The translations under genes and the position numbers were made by a program. From the NCBI GenBank assembly GCA_017987055.1, contig JAGNUJ010000016.1, positions 1-20,390 on the forward strand: a stretch of DNA of 20,390 bases, read 5' to 3'. Under the pieces are notes generated by a model. That model was not told where the DNA came from and did not search any database. It worked only from the letters and a program-made list of their open reading frames with translations. This DNA comes from Giesbergeria sp. (lineage in GTDB: Bacteria; Pseudomonadota; Gammaproteobacteria; Burkholderiales; Burkholderiaceae_C). Shown here piece after piece: positions 1-10,429 of this stretch. Position 1 is the first letter of the stretch; the number at the start of each line of letters is the position of its first letter.

Positions 1-52
1 GCTTTGCAAGTGTTTTATATCGCAAAGCCCCTCAATACGTGCGCTAGCAGCT
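1..52. repeat. Truncated copy of the long hairpin repeat, upstream of rpoC
   Basis: The sequence at 30-52 is the right arm of the palindromic repeat found complete at 13108-13183 and 19967-20042; 33-52 ends in ACGTGCGCTAGCAGCT like the others. Bases 1-29 match the position and start of the 30-base loop of the other copies (GCTTTG follows the first loop base in the 19967 copy), so the left arm should lie just outside the window. The copy would sit between rpoB (expected upstream, not seen) and rpoC, ending 29 bases before the rpoC start codon. The three outermost arm bases differ from the other copies (CCTC instead of TTTA). Confidence 0.8.
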
Positions 53-81
53 ATGAATTTTGACGAAAAGGAAATAGTCCT

Positions 82-4314
<4,233 letters not shown>

Positions 4315-4335
4315 ACCTTCGGGATAGTCGCCGCG

Positions 4336-4379
4336 CGCTCCCGCTCTGTCACCACAACGACAGGCCGGGAGCGTTTTTT
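4336..4379 (+). terminator. Rho-independent terminator after rpoC
   Basis: CGCTCCCG (4336-4343) pairs with CGGGAGCG (4366-4373), and the inner CTGTC (4346-4350) pairs with GACAG (4359-4363). Between them are one mismatch and one possible G-T pair. An 8-base loop and a run of six T (4374-4379) complete a classical intrinsic terminator 21 bases after the rpoC stop codon. Confidence 0.93.
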
Positions 4380-4405
4380 ATGGGCCACCCTTTTTCGCGC
4401 TGCAC

Positions 4406-4939
4406 ATGTTTTTTTCGTCTGTTCTTGGGCTGCTGATGCTGGTGATGGTATTTTGGGCGGTCGGCGCTTACCACCGCTTGACGCGTCTGCGGCTGGCTTT
4501 TTTGCAAGCCTTTGCCGCGCTGGATGCGCACTTGGTGCGGCTGCTGGCGTGGCTCGATGAGTACGAGTCGGCGCAGACGCGCGCTGGTGCCCCGGCCGCG
4601 CCCGCCCGCGATGCCTTGCAAGAGGCGCTGGCGCAGTGCGCCGCCGCCTTGGCGCGCGCCCGGGTGCAGCCGTTGCAGGCGGCATCGCTGGCGGCGCTGC
4701 ACGCCTCTTTGCAGTTGCTGGAGGCGGCGTGGACGGCCCAAGCCCACCAGCTGCCCGCCTTGGCAGTGCCGGCGGGCGCGACGCCGTGGGCACAGCGCTG
4801 GGAGCAGCACCAAGCGCACAGCCAGCAAGCGCAGGCGCAATTGCGCTTGGCGGCGGCACCGTACAACGCGGCGATTGCCCAATTTCCGGCACAGTTGCTG
4901 GCCTCGATTTTTGGCTTTAAAGCCGCCCAAACGTTATGA
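4406..4939 (+). CDS. LemA-like single-pass membrane protein
   Basis: A 177-residue protein with one N-terminal membrane segment (about residues 2-20), followed by YHRLTRLRLAFLQAFAALDA. That part resembles the start of LemA proteins, where a membrane helix leads into a YNxLVxLR...ID helix. The C-terminus (PYNAAIAQFPAQLLASIFGF) closely resembles the LemA ending (YNxxIxxFPxxLxAxxFGF). The middle is alanine- and glutamine-rich predicted helix, and the usual LemA segment KRRxDLIPNLV is not recognisable (here HLVRLLAWLDEYES). LemA proteins are membrane-anchored helical bundles without an agreed biochemical role. The stop overlaps the rsmB start (ATGA), which suggests translational coupling. No good ribosome binding site precedes the ATG at 4406; an in-frame ATG at 4436 would cut into the membrane segment. 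The family call rests on the two ends only. Confidence 0.65.
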   Translation: MFFSSVLGLLMLVMVFWAVGAYHRLTRLRLAFLQAFAALDAHLVRLLAWLDEYESAQTRAGAPAAPARDALQEALAQCAAALARARVQPLQAASLAALHASLQLLEAAWTAQAHQLPALAVPAGATPWAQRWEQHQAHSQQAQAQLRLAAAPYNAAIAQFPAQLLASIFGFKAAQTL

Positions 4940-6372
4940 AAAAAATGAATTCTTCTCCGGCGACGGGTGCTGGTGGCGCTGCGGGCAATGCCACGCAAAG
5001 CGTTGCGCTGTCGAGCCAACTGCACCAAGTCGCTATTGCGCTGCAAGACATCCTTGGTGGGCGCTCGGGCAGCGCGGTGATGGAGAACGTACCGGCCGCG
5101 CTGCGCCCGGGCGTGCAGGCGCTGCTGTTCCAAGTACTGCGCCAACTCGGTTGGGCGCAGGCGATTCGCCGCCAACTGGCACCGCGCACGCCGCGCCCGC
5201 CGGTGGATGCGCTGCTGTGCGCCGCGCTGGCTTTGTTGGCCGATACGGAAAACCCGCCCTACGAAGCCTTCACGCTGGTCAACCAAACGATTGAGGCGGC
5301 CAAAAACAACAGCGCCGTGCGCGCCCAAGCAGCGTTTATCAACGCCTGCCTGCGCCGCTTTTTGCGCGAGCGCGAGGCGTTGCAGCAAGCCGTCGCTTAT
5401 GACTTGCAAGCGCAGTGGAACCACCCGCGCTGGTGGGTGCAGCGGCTGCAAAAAGAGCATTTGAAGGATGAAAAGCGCTGGCAGCAGATTTTGCAAGCCA
5501 ACAACACCCAAGCACCCATGGTGCTGCGAATAAACAAGCGAAAAAGCACTGTAGCCCAATATCTACGGGCGCTAGAAGCTATAGATATAAGAGCGTTTCA
5601 GGTGGGTGAGGCCGGCTTAGTGCTAGAGCGTGCTGTGCCAGTACACGTCTTGCCGGGTTTTGCCGACGGTGTGGTGTCGGTGCAGGATGCGGCCGCGCAA
5701 TTGGCTGCGCCGCTGTTGCTGTCGGGACTGGCGATTGCTAAGGATTTCAGCGCCCCGCTGCGCGTGCTGGACGCCTGCGCCGCACCCGGTGGCAAAACGG
5801 CGCATTTGCTCGAATCGCTCGCGCCAGAAGCCGCCGTGCAAATCACCGCGCTGGACATCGACCCGGCGCGTTGCGCCCGCATCGACGACACGCTGCAGCG
5901 CTTGGGCTTGCAGTCGCCACAGCAGGTGCAAGTGCTGGCAGCCGATGCCGGTCGCCCGCAAGACTGGTGGCCGCAGCACTGCGCCAGTCAGCTGTTTGAC
6001 GCCATCTTGCTTGACGCGCCTTGCACCGCTTCGGGCATCGTGCGCCGCCACCCCGATGTGCGCTGGCTGCGCCGTGAAACCGATATTGCGCAGCTGGCGC
6101 AAATCCAAGCGCGTCTGTTGGCGACGCTGTGGCCGCTGCTGCGTCCGGGCGGGCGGCTGCTGTATTGCACCTGTTCGGTGTTTCTGGCCGAGGGCGAGCA
6201 GCAGATCAAAGCGTTCCTTGCGCGCCACAGTGATGCGGTGCTGCTGCCATCTGCGGGTCATTTATGGCCGGGTCAGGCCACTAATGCAGGCAAAGCCGAT
6301 AGCGTGTCGGACAATCTGCGCGGTGAACACGATGGTTTTTTCTACGCGCTACTGCACAAATCAGCGACTTGA
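4936..6372 (+). CDS. rsmB: 16S rRNA (cytosine(967)-C(5))-methyltransferase RsmB
   Basis: RsmB methylates C967 of 16S rRNA using S-adenosylmethionine. The 478-residue protein has the expected architecture: a NusB-like RNA-binding domain (about residues 30-170) and a Rossmann methyltransferase domain. Visible motifs are DACAAPGGKT at residue 279 (AdoMet binding), LDIDPARCARI, DAPCTASG at 360-367, and CTCS at 411-414, which holds the presumed catalytic cysteine C413 (equivalent to C389 of E. coli). The start ATG overlaps the stop of the LemA-like gene and the 3' end overlaps the DUF4390 gene, so the three are probably one transcript. Residues about 197-221 are encoded by a stretch that matches the dispersed repeat and uses codons rare elsewhere in the window (CGA, ATA, CTA, AGA), described separately. 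Confidence 0.97.
   Translation: MKKMNSSPATGAGGAAGNATQSVALSSQLHQVAIALQDILGGRSGSAVMENVPAALRPGVQALLFQVLRQLGWAQAIRRQLAPRTPRPPVDALLCAALALLADTENPPYEAFTLVNQTIEAAKNNSAVRAQAAFINACLRRFLREREALQQAVAYDLQAQWNHPRWWVQRLQKEHLKDEKRWQQILQANNTQAPMVLRINKRKSTVAQYLRALEAIDIRAFQVGEAGLVLERAVPVHVLPGFADGVVSVQDAAAQLAAPLLLSGLAIAKDFSAPLRVLDACAAPGGKTAHLLESLAPEAAVQITALDIDPARCARIDDTLQRLGLQSPQQVQVLAADAGRPQDWWPQHCASQLFDAILLDAPCTASGIVRRHPDVRWLRRETDIAQLAQIQARLLATLWPLLRPGGRLLYCTCSVFLAEGEQQIKAFLARHSDAVLLPSAGHLWPGQATNAGKADSVSDNLRGEHDGFFYALLHKSAT
5546..5580 (-). repeat. One-armed dispersed repeat inside rsmB
   Basis: Read on the minus strand, this 35-base stretch aligns without gaps to the copy at 11725-11759. By hand count 26 of 35 positions are identical, including CTAGCGC in the arm and ATTGGGCTA in the tail. 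It is fully translated within rsmB (protein AQYLRALEA region), in frame and without a stop. Confidence 0.7.
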
Positions 6373-7015
6373 CCTGCACCGCCCCCGCGTTGGGCTGCTG
6401 CTGGTGGTGGCGTGGCTGTTGTGGTGCTGTTTGGCGCTGTGTCTGCCGGTGCGCGCCCAAGAGCCCGCTCCTTTGCCAGCCGCGGCGCAACCGCTGGGCA
6501 GCGCGCTGCGGCTCGAGCGCGACGATGACGGCGTCTATCTCAGCACCACGCTAGAGCTGGTATTGCCGCCGCTGGTCAAAGAGGCGCTGTACCAAGGCAT
6601 TGCCATCTACTTCGTCACCGAGGCCGAAGTAGCGCGCGAGCGCTGGTACTGGTCAGACAAAAAAATTATCCAGACAGCGCGTTATTCGCGCCTGAGCTAC
6701 CAGCCGCTGACGCGCCGCTGGCGGCTGAATGTATCGCCTACGCCGTTTGAGAAAGCCGGCTTGGGTTTGGGTGTAGCGCTGGGGCAAAACTTTGATGATT
6801 TAGACGAGGTGCTTGACACCTTGCAGCGCATCGCTCGCTGGAAGATTGCCGCACCCGATGCCGTCAACGCTGACACCCGCTACCGGGTGCAGTTGGGTTT
6901 TCGGCTTGACCAGTCGCAGTTGCCCCAGCCACTGCACATTGGCGTGCTGGGGCGCAGCGGCTGGGATTTGGCGGTGCTGCGCAGCCAATGGCTGATGGTG
7001 GAGCCACTGCCATGA
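6332..7015 (+). CDS. DUF4390 domain-containing secreted protein
   Basis: A 227-residue protein with a long charged N-terminus, a hydrophobic segment (VGLLLVVAWLLWCCLALCLP) and a likely signal peptidase site after VRA (before QEP), so it is probably exported to the periplasm. The mature part, including YQGIAIYFVTEAEVARERWYW, matches my memory of the DUF4390 family, usually found between rsmB and ntrY in Burkholderiales. Its function is unknown. I chose the ATG at 6332, which overlaps rsmB by 41 bases, because it is the only ATG in this frame that keeps a complete signal peptide; GTG at 6323 is an alternative and neither has a strong ribosome binding site. The frame stays open far upstream inside rsmB, but that part is a shadow. 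Its stop TGA overlaps the ATG of ntrY. Confidence 0.8.
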   Translation: MVFSTRYCTNQRLDLHRPRVGLLLVVAWLLWCCLALCLPVRAQEPAPLPAAAQPLGSALRLERDDDGVYLSTTLELVLPPLVKEALYQGIAIYFVTEAEVARERWYWSDKKIIQTARYSRLSYQPLTRRWRLNVSPTPFEKAGLGLGVALGQNFDDLDEVLDTLQRIARWKIAAPDAVNADTRYRVQLGFRLDQSQLPQPLHIGVLGRSGWDLAVLRSQWLMVEPLP

Positions 7016-9291
7016 CACCAGAGGCACCGCTGCCAGAGCAAAAAACAGCCCGCCGCGCCCGCGCTGCCGGCTGGGCGGTGGGAGTCAGCGTGGCCATCGT
7101 GGTGGCGATTGGGCTGGTGCTGATGTTTCTACTGACCTCGGCCACCGACAACCGCGCCCTGTATGAGCGCAACTACGCATGGCTGTTTGGCGTCAACGTG
7201 GTGGTGGCGCTGCTGCTGTTTGCCGTGCTGGTGTGGGTGGCAGTGCGGTTGGTGACACGGTTGCGATGCAAACGCTTTGGCAGCCGTTTGCTGCTCAAGT
7301 TAGCTGCCATTTTTGCGCTGGTCGGGCTGGTGCCGGGGCTGTTGATTTATGTCGTCTCTTACCAATTTGTCTCACGCTCGATTGAAAGCTGGTTTGACGT
7401 GCGCGTCGAAGGCGCTTTGAGCGCTGGCGTTAGCTTGGCCCGCGTCACGCTCGAATCGCAAAGCAGCGAAGCGGCTGCGCGCACCCGCAGCGCCAGCGCG
7501 CAGCTGGCGCAGGTGCCCAACGCCGCCGCTGGCTTGGTGCTAGAGCGCATCCGCGAGCAACTCGGCGCAGATGACGTGGTGCTGTGGAGCGCCTCGGGCC
7601 ATGTGCTGGCCAGCGCCGGCCAGTCGCGCTTTAGCCTCAGCCCCGAGCGCCTATCGACCCAGCAACTGCGCACCGTGCGCGAGCAAGGCGCCATCGCGCT
7701 GATTGAAGGGCTGGACGACTTTGATGCGCCGCAAGCCGTCAAAGATGCGCGCGTCAAAGCGATTGCCTTGGTGCCCAACGCCAGCCTCGACATGCTGGAC
7801 GAGGCGCGTTTTTTGCAGATCACCGTGCCACTGCCGCCAGTGCTGGTGGCCAACGCCATCGCCGTGCAAGAGGCCAACCGCGAATACCAAGAGCGCGCCT
7901 TAGCGCGCGGTGGCCTGCGGCGCATGTACATCGGCACGCTGACGCTGAGCCTGTTTCTGGCGGTGTTTACCGCCGTGTTGCTGGCGGTGCTGCTGGGGCG
8001 CCAGCTGGCGCGCCCGCTGCTGGTGCTGGCCGAAGGCGTGCGCGAAGTCGCCGCCGGCAACCTCAGCCCCAAAGAGGCGCTGCAAGGCAAAGACGAGCTG
8101 GACGGCCTGACGCGCTCGTTTGCCCTGATGACCGATCAACTGGCCGATGCGCGCCAAACCGTCGAGCACAGCATGGCCGCGCTGGACGCGGGGCGCGAGC
8201 GCCTGCAAACCATTCTGGACAACCTGACTGCCGGTGTCATCGTGCTGGACGCACACGGCGTGGTGCGCACCTCCAACCCTGGCGCGACCCGCATCCTGCG
8301 CGTGCCAATGGCCGCCTACGAGGGCCGTCCGCTGGCGCTGGTGCCCGGCTTGGCCGACTTTGCCGAGGCCGTGCAGCGCCAGTTCGACACCTTCCTCAGC
8401 CACCACGATCACCACGGGCTAGAGCACTGGCAGCACGCGTTTGAGCTGCACGCCTCGCCCAGCGGCGTAGCCCACCACGCCACCAGCTTGGTGGCGCGCG
8501 GCGCCGAGCTGCCCGATGCAGCGCGCTTGTTGGTGTTTGATGACGTGTCTGAAATGGTCTCCGCCCAGCGCGCGCAGGCGTGGGGCGAAGTGGCGCGGCG
8601 CTTGGCGCATGAAATCAAAAATCCGCTGACCCCGATTCAGCTCTCGGCTGAGCGGCTGGAGATGAAGCTCACCGGCAAATTGCTCGCACCCGAGCAAGCG
8701 CTGCTGACCAAATCCGTCAAAACCATCGTTGACCAAGTCGATGCACTCAAGCGCTTGGTCAACGAGTTCCGCGACTACGCCCGCCTGCCAACCGCTGAGC
8801 TGCAGCCGCTGGACTTGAACGCGCTGATCACCGATGTGCTGCACCTGTACGAGGCCGACAACGCCAGCGTGCCGGTGCTGGCCGAGCTGGACCCGCACTG
8901 CCCGTATATTCAGGGTGACGCCCAGCAATTGCGGCAAATCGTGCACAACTTGGTACAAAACGGCCAAGATGCAACGGCGCAAGCGACCGCAACCGCCGCT
9001 ACAGTGCCGACAGCCGTTCACATCAGCACCCACTGGAGCGCGGCGACGCAGCGGGTACGCTTGTGCGTCAGCGACAGCGGCAGTGGTTTCCCGCCGCACA
9101 TCTTGCAGCGCGCGTTTGAGCCCTATGTCACCACCAAAGTGCGCGGCACGGGTCTGGGACTGGCAGTGGTCAAAAAAATTGCCGACGAGCACGGCGCGCG
9201 CGTCGACCTCAGCAACCGCATCGAGGGCGGCATGGTGCGCGGCGCGCAAGTGTCGCTATCATTCGCCACTGGGCACCCGGTGGCGTTATAA
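7012..9291 (+). CDS. ntrY: NtrY-type membrane sensor histidine kinase
   Basis: A 759-residue sensor kinase. Hydrophobic membrane segments lie near residues 25-45, 60-80 and 95-115, followed by an extracytoplasmic stretch, another membrane helix near 307-330 and then a HAMP linker (RPLLVLAEGVREVAAGNLSP). A PAS-like region comes next (ILDNLTAGVIVLDAHGVVRT). The kinase core shows the H-box LAHEIKNPLTPIQLS with phospho-acceptor H533, the N-box around N650 (HNLVQNGQDA), G1 DSGSGFP at 688, F-box FEPYVTTK and G2 GTGLGLAVV at 712. NtrY proteins sense nitrogen, redox or envelope state depending on the species; the signal here is unknown. I chose the ATG at 7012, which overlaps the previous stop as ATGA and has GGTGGAG upstream; an in-frame ATG at 6988 is the alternative. 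The response regulator follows 36 bases later. Confidence 0.92.
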   Translation: MTPEAPLPEQKTARRARAAGWAVGVSVAIVVAIGLVLMFLLTSATDNRALYERNYAWLFGVNVVVALLLFAVLVWVAVRLVTRLRCKRFGSRLLLKLAAIFALVGLVPGLLIYVVSYQFVSRSIESWFDVRVEGALSAGVSLARVTLESQSSEAAARTRSASAQLAQVPNAAAGLVLERIREQLGADDVVLWSASGHVLASAGQSRFSLSPERLSTQQLRTVREQGAIALIEGLDDFDAPQAVKDARVKAIALVPNASLDMLDEARFLQITVPLPPVLVANAIAVQEANREYQERALARGGLRRMYIGTLTLSLFLAVFTAVLLAVLLGRQLARPLLVLAEGVREVAAGNLSPKEALQGKDELDGLTRSFALMTDQLADARQTVEHSMAALDAGRERLQTILDNLTAGVIVLDAHGVVRTSNPGATRILRVPMAAYEGRPLALVPGLADFAEAVQRQFDTFLSHHDHHGLEHWQHAFELHASPSGVAHHATSLVARGAELPDAARLLVFDDVSEMVSAQRAQAWGEVARRLAHEIKNPLTPIQLSAERLEMKLTGKLLAPEQALLTKSVKTIVDQVDALKRLVNEFRDYARLPTAELQPLDLNALITDVLHLYEADNASVPVLAELDPHCPYIQGDAQQLRQIVHNLVQNGQDATAQATATAATVPTAVHISTHWSAATQRVRLCVSDSGSGFPPHILQRAFEPYVTTKVRGTGLGLAVVKKIADEHGARVDLSNRIEGGMVRGAQVSLSFATGHPVAL

Positions 9292-9327
9292 CAACACCGT
9301 ACATTGCAGATTCAAGGCACTTCATAC

Positions 9328-10008
9328 ATGGCAAACATATTGGTGGTGGACGACGAGCTGGGCATCCGTGACCTGCTCTCCGAAATCCTGAACGACGAAG
9401 GCCACAGTGTGGACCTGGCGGAAAACGCCACCCAAGCGCGCGCGGCGCGGGTCAGCGCCAGTTACGACTTGGTGCTGCTCGATATTTGGATGCCCGACAC
9501 CGACGGCATCTCGCTCCTCAAAGAATGGGCGACTGGCGGCCTGCTGACCATGCCGGTCATCATGATGAGCGGCCACGCCACCATAGACACCGCTGTGGAT
9601 GCCACACGCATTGGCGCTTTTTCCTTCCTCGAAAAGCCCATCACTTTGCAAAAATTGCTTAAAGCGGTTGAGCAAGGCTTGACCCGTCACGCCCAACGCC
9701 CGATGGCACCGCATGGCACGGCAGCTGCGCCGTTGGCGCAGCCCAATGGCGCAGTCGTGTCAGCGCTGGAGCCACCAGCGCTTGAGTGCGCGCCCAACCC
9801 CGGACCGCACGCCTACCAAAACTTTGACCTCGACCGCCCGCTGCGCGAGGCGCGCGACAGTTTTGAGAAGGCGTATTTTGAATTTCATCTTGTGCGTGAA
9901 GGCGGCTCCATGACCCGTGTGGCGGAAAAAACTGGCTTAGAGCGTACCCATCTCTACCGCAAACTGCGCCAGCTGGGCGTGGATTTGGGGCGCGGTAAGC
10001 GCAACTAA
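9328..10008 (+). CDS. Response regulator, NtrX-like but lacking the AAA+ domain
   Basis: A 226-residue partner of the upstream kinase. The receiver domain (about 1-120) has the acidic pair D8/D9, phospho-acceptor D52 in LLDIWMPDTDG, S81 in MSGHA and K103 in LEKP, all conserved. After an alanine/proline-rich linker (about 125-170), the C-terminus (MTRVAEKTGLERTHLYRKLR, then QLGVDLG) is a Fis-type helix-turn-helix of the kind that ends NtrX. Full NtrX has about 450 residues with a sigma-54-interacting AAA+ ATPase between these parts; it is absent here. The protein should therefore bind DNA but cannot activate sigma-54 promoters in the usual way. I chose the ATG at 9328, giving a canonical receiver start (MANILVVDDE) with AAGG upstream; TTG at 9304 would add eight residues. 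I give no gene symbol because the architecture differs from NtrX. Confidence 0.9.
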   Translation: MANILVVDDELGIRDLLSEILNDEGHSVDLAENATQARAARVSASYDLVLLDIWMPDTDGISLLKEWATGGLLTMPVIMMSGHATIDTAVDATRIGAFSFLEKPITLQKLLKAVEQGLTRHAQRPMAPHGTAAAPLAQPNGAVVSALEPPALECAPNPGPHAYQNFDLDRPLREARDSFEKAYFEFHLVREGGSMTRVAEKTGLERTHLYRKLRQLGVDLGRGKRN

Positions 10009-10025
10009 CGTAATTAATCGCCAGT

Positions 10026-10056
10026 TTGGTTTTTTGCGCTAATTCTTGGTTATAAT
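10026..10056 (+). promoter_or_regulatory. Probable promoter of the tRNA pair
   Basis: A perfect -10 hexamer TATAAT at 10051-10056 ends 10 bases before the first base of tRNA-Phe, which fits a start near 10063. The -35 element is poor: the best candidate is TTGGTT at 10026-10031, with a 19-base spacer. It lies just after the response-regulator stop codon. Confidence 0.6.
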
Positions 10057-10066
10057 TTGAGGCTTA

Positions 10067-10142
10067 GGCCCGGTAGCTCAGTCGGTAGAGCAGAGGATTG
10101 AAAATCCTTGTGTCGGCGGTTCGATTCCGTCCCAGGCCACCA
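10067..10142 (+). tRNA. tRNA-Phe (GAA)
   Basis: A 76-base cloverleaf with D-arm GCTC...GAGC, anticodon GAA at 10100-10102 in the loop TTGAAAA, T-loop TTCGATT and encoded CCA (10140-10142). The anticodon stem GAGGA/TCCTT closes with one G-T pair. In the acceptor stem GGCCCGG pairs with CCAGGCC, leaving a C-A mismatch at positions 5 and 68. It is followed by its own terminator. Confidence 0.96.
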
Positions 10143-10150
10143 AATTGATC

Positions 10151-10174
10151 AACCCATCTCCATGATGGGTTTTT
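10151..10174 (+). terminator. Terminator after tRNA-Phe
   Basis: AACCCATC (10151-10158) pairs with GATGGGTT (10164-10171) around a 5-base loop, and T residues continue to 10174. It lies between the two tRNA genes, so it may be only partial if both come from one promoter. Confidence 0.8.
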
Positions 10175-10187
10175 CTTTGGTTCATGT

Positions 10188-10263
10188 GCGGGAATAGCTC
10201 AGTTGGTAGAGCGATACCTTGCCAAGGTATAGGTCGAGAGTTCGAGCCTCTTTTCCCGCTCCA
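10188..10263 (+). tRNA. tRNA-Gly (GCC)
   Basis: A 76-base cloverleaf with acceptor stem GCGGGAA/TTCCCGC, D-arm GCTC...GAGC, anticodon stem ATACC/GGTAT with anticodon GCC at 10221-10223, T-arm GAGAG-TTCGAGC-CTCTT (one G-T pair) and encoded CCA. It follows tRNA-Phe by 45 bases and has no obvious promoter of its own. Confidence 0.97.
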
Positions 10264-10281
10264 CATGGCTCCATATTCACC

Positions 10282-10307
10282 AAGCCCATCCATTGCGATG
10301 GGCTTTT
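10282..10307 (+). terminator. Terminator after tRNA-Gly
   Basis: AAGCCCATC (10282-10290) pairs perfectly with GATGGGCTT (10297-10305) around a 6-base loop, with T residues to 10307. The stem shares CCCATC/GATGGG with the terminator after tRNA-Phe, suggesting a duplicated unit. Confidence 0.8.
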
Positions 10308-10335
10308 GTGTTTCTGGGGTGTCTGCACAAGGGCG

Positions 10336-10396
10336 AGGTCACTTTTCACCCAGCTGCTGGTGAACAGTCCTCAGTCCACTGAAAAATCGGTGACCT
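10336..10396 (+). other. Potential structured leader before the Hsp70-like gene
   Basis: The outer arms AGGTCAC (10336-10342) and GTGACCT (10390-10396) are perfect complements. Between them lie two smaller hairpins: TTCACC (10345-10350) with GGTGAA (10359-10364), and CAGT (10365-10368) with ACTG (10378-10381). Together they could fold as a three-way junction. The element ends 33 bases before the ATG of the Hsp70-like gene, which has no visible ribosome binding site. It could be a regulatory leader, a small RNA, or a DNA palindrome without function. Confidence 0.35.
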
Positions 10397-10429
10397 AGAA
10401 AACATTTTTGCCCTCTATTGCTCTCTCCC

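Noticed and set aside
4468..5559. 363-codon minus-strand frame across the LemA-like gene and rsmB
   Set aside because: Overlaps two better supported genes with family motifs; its composition is that of a shadow frame.
5630..6331. Upstream extension of the DUF4390 frame inside rsmB
   Set aside because: The frame is open but it overlaps the certain RsmB methyltransferase domain, and the signal peptide begins only after 6332.
8415..8430. GGGCTAGAGC in ntrY as another dispersed repeat copy
   Set aside because: Only about ten bases match, the conserved arm GCGCAC is missing at the right spacing, and the codons are normal for the gene.
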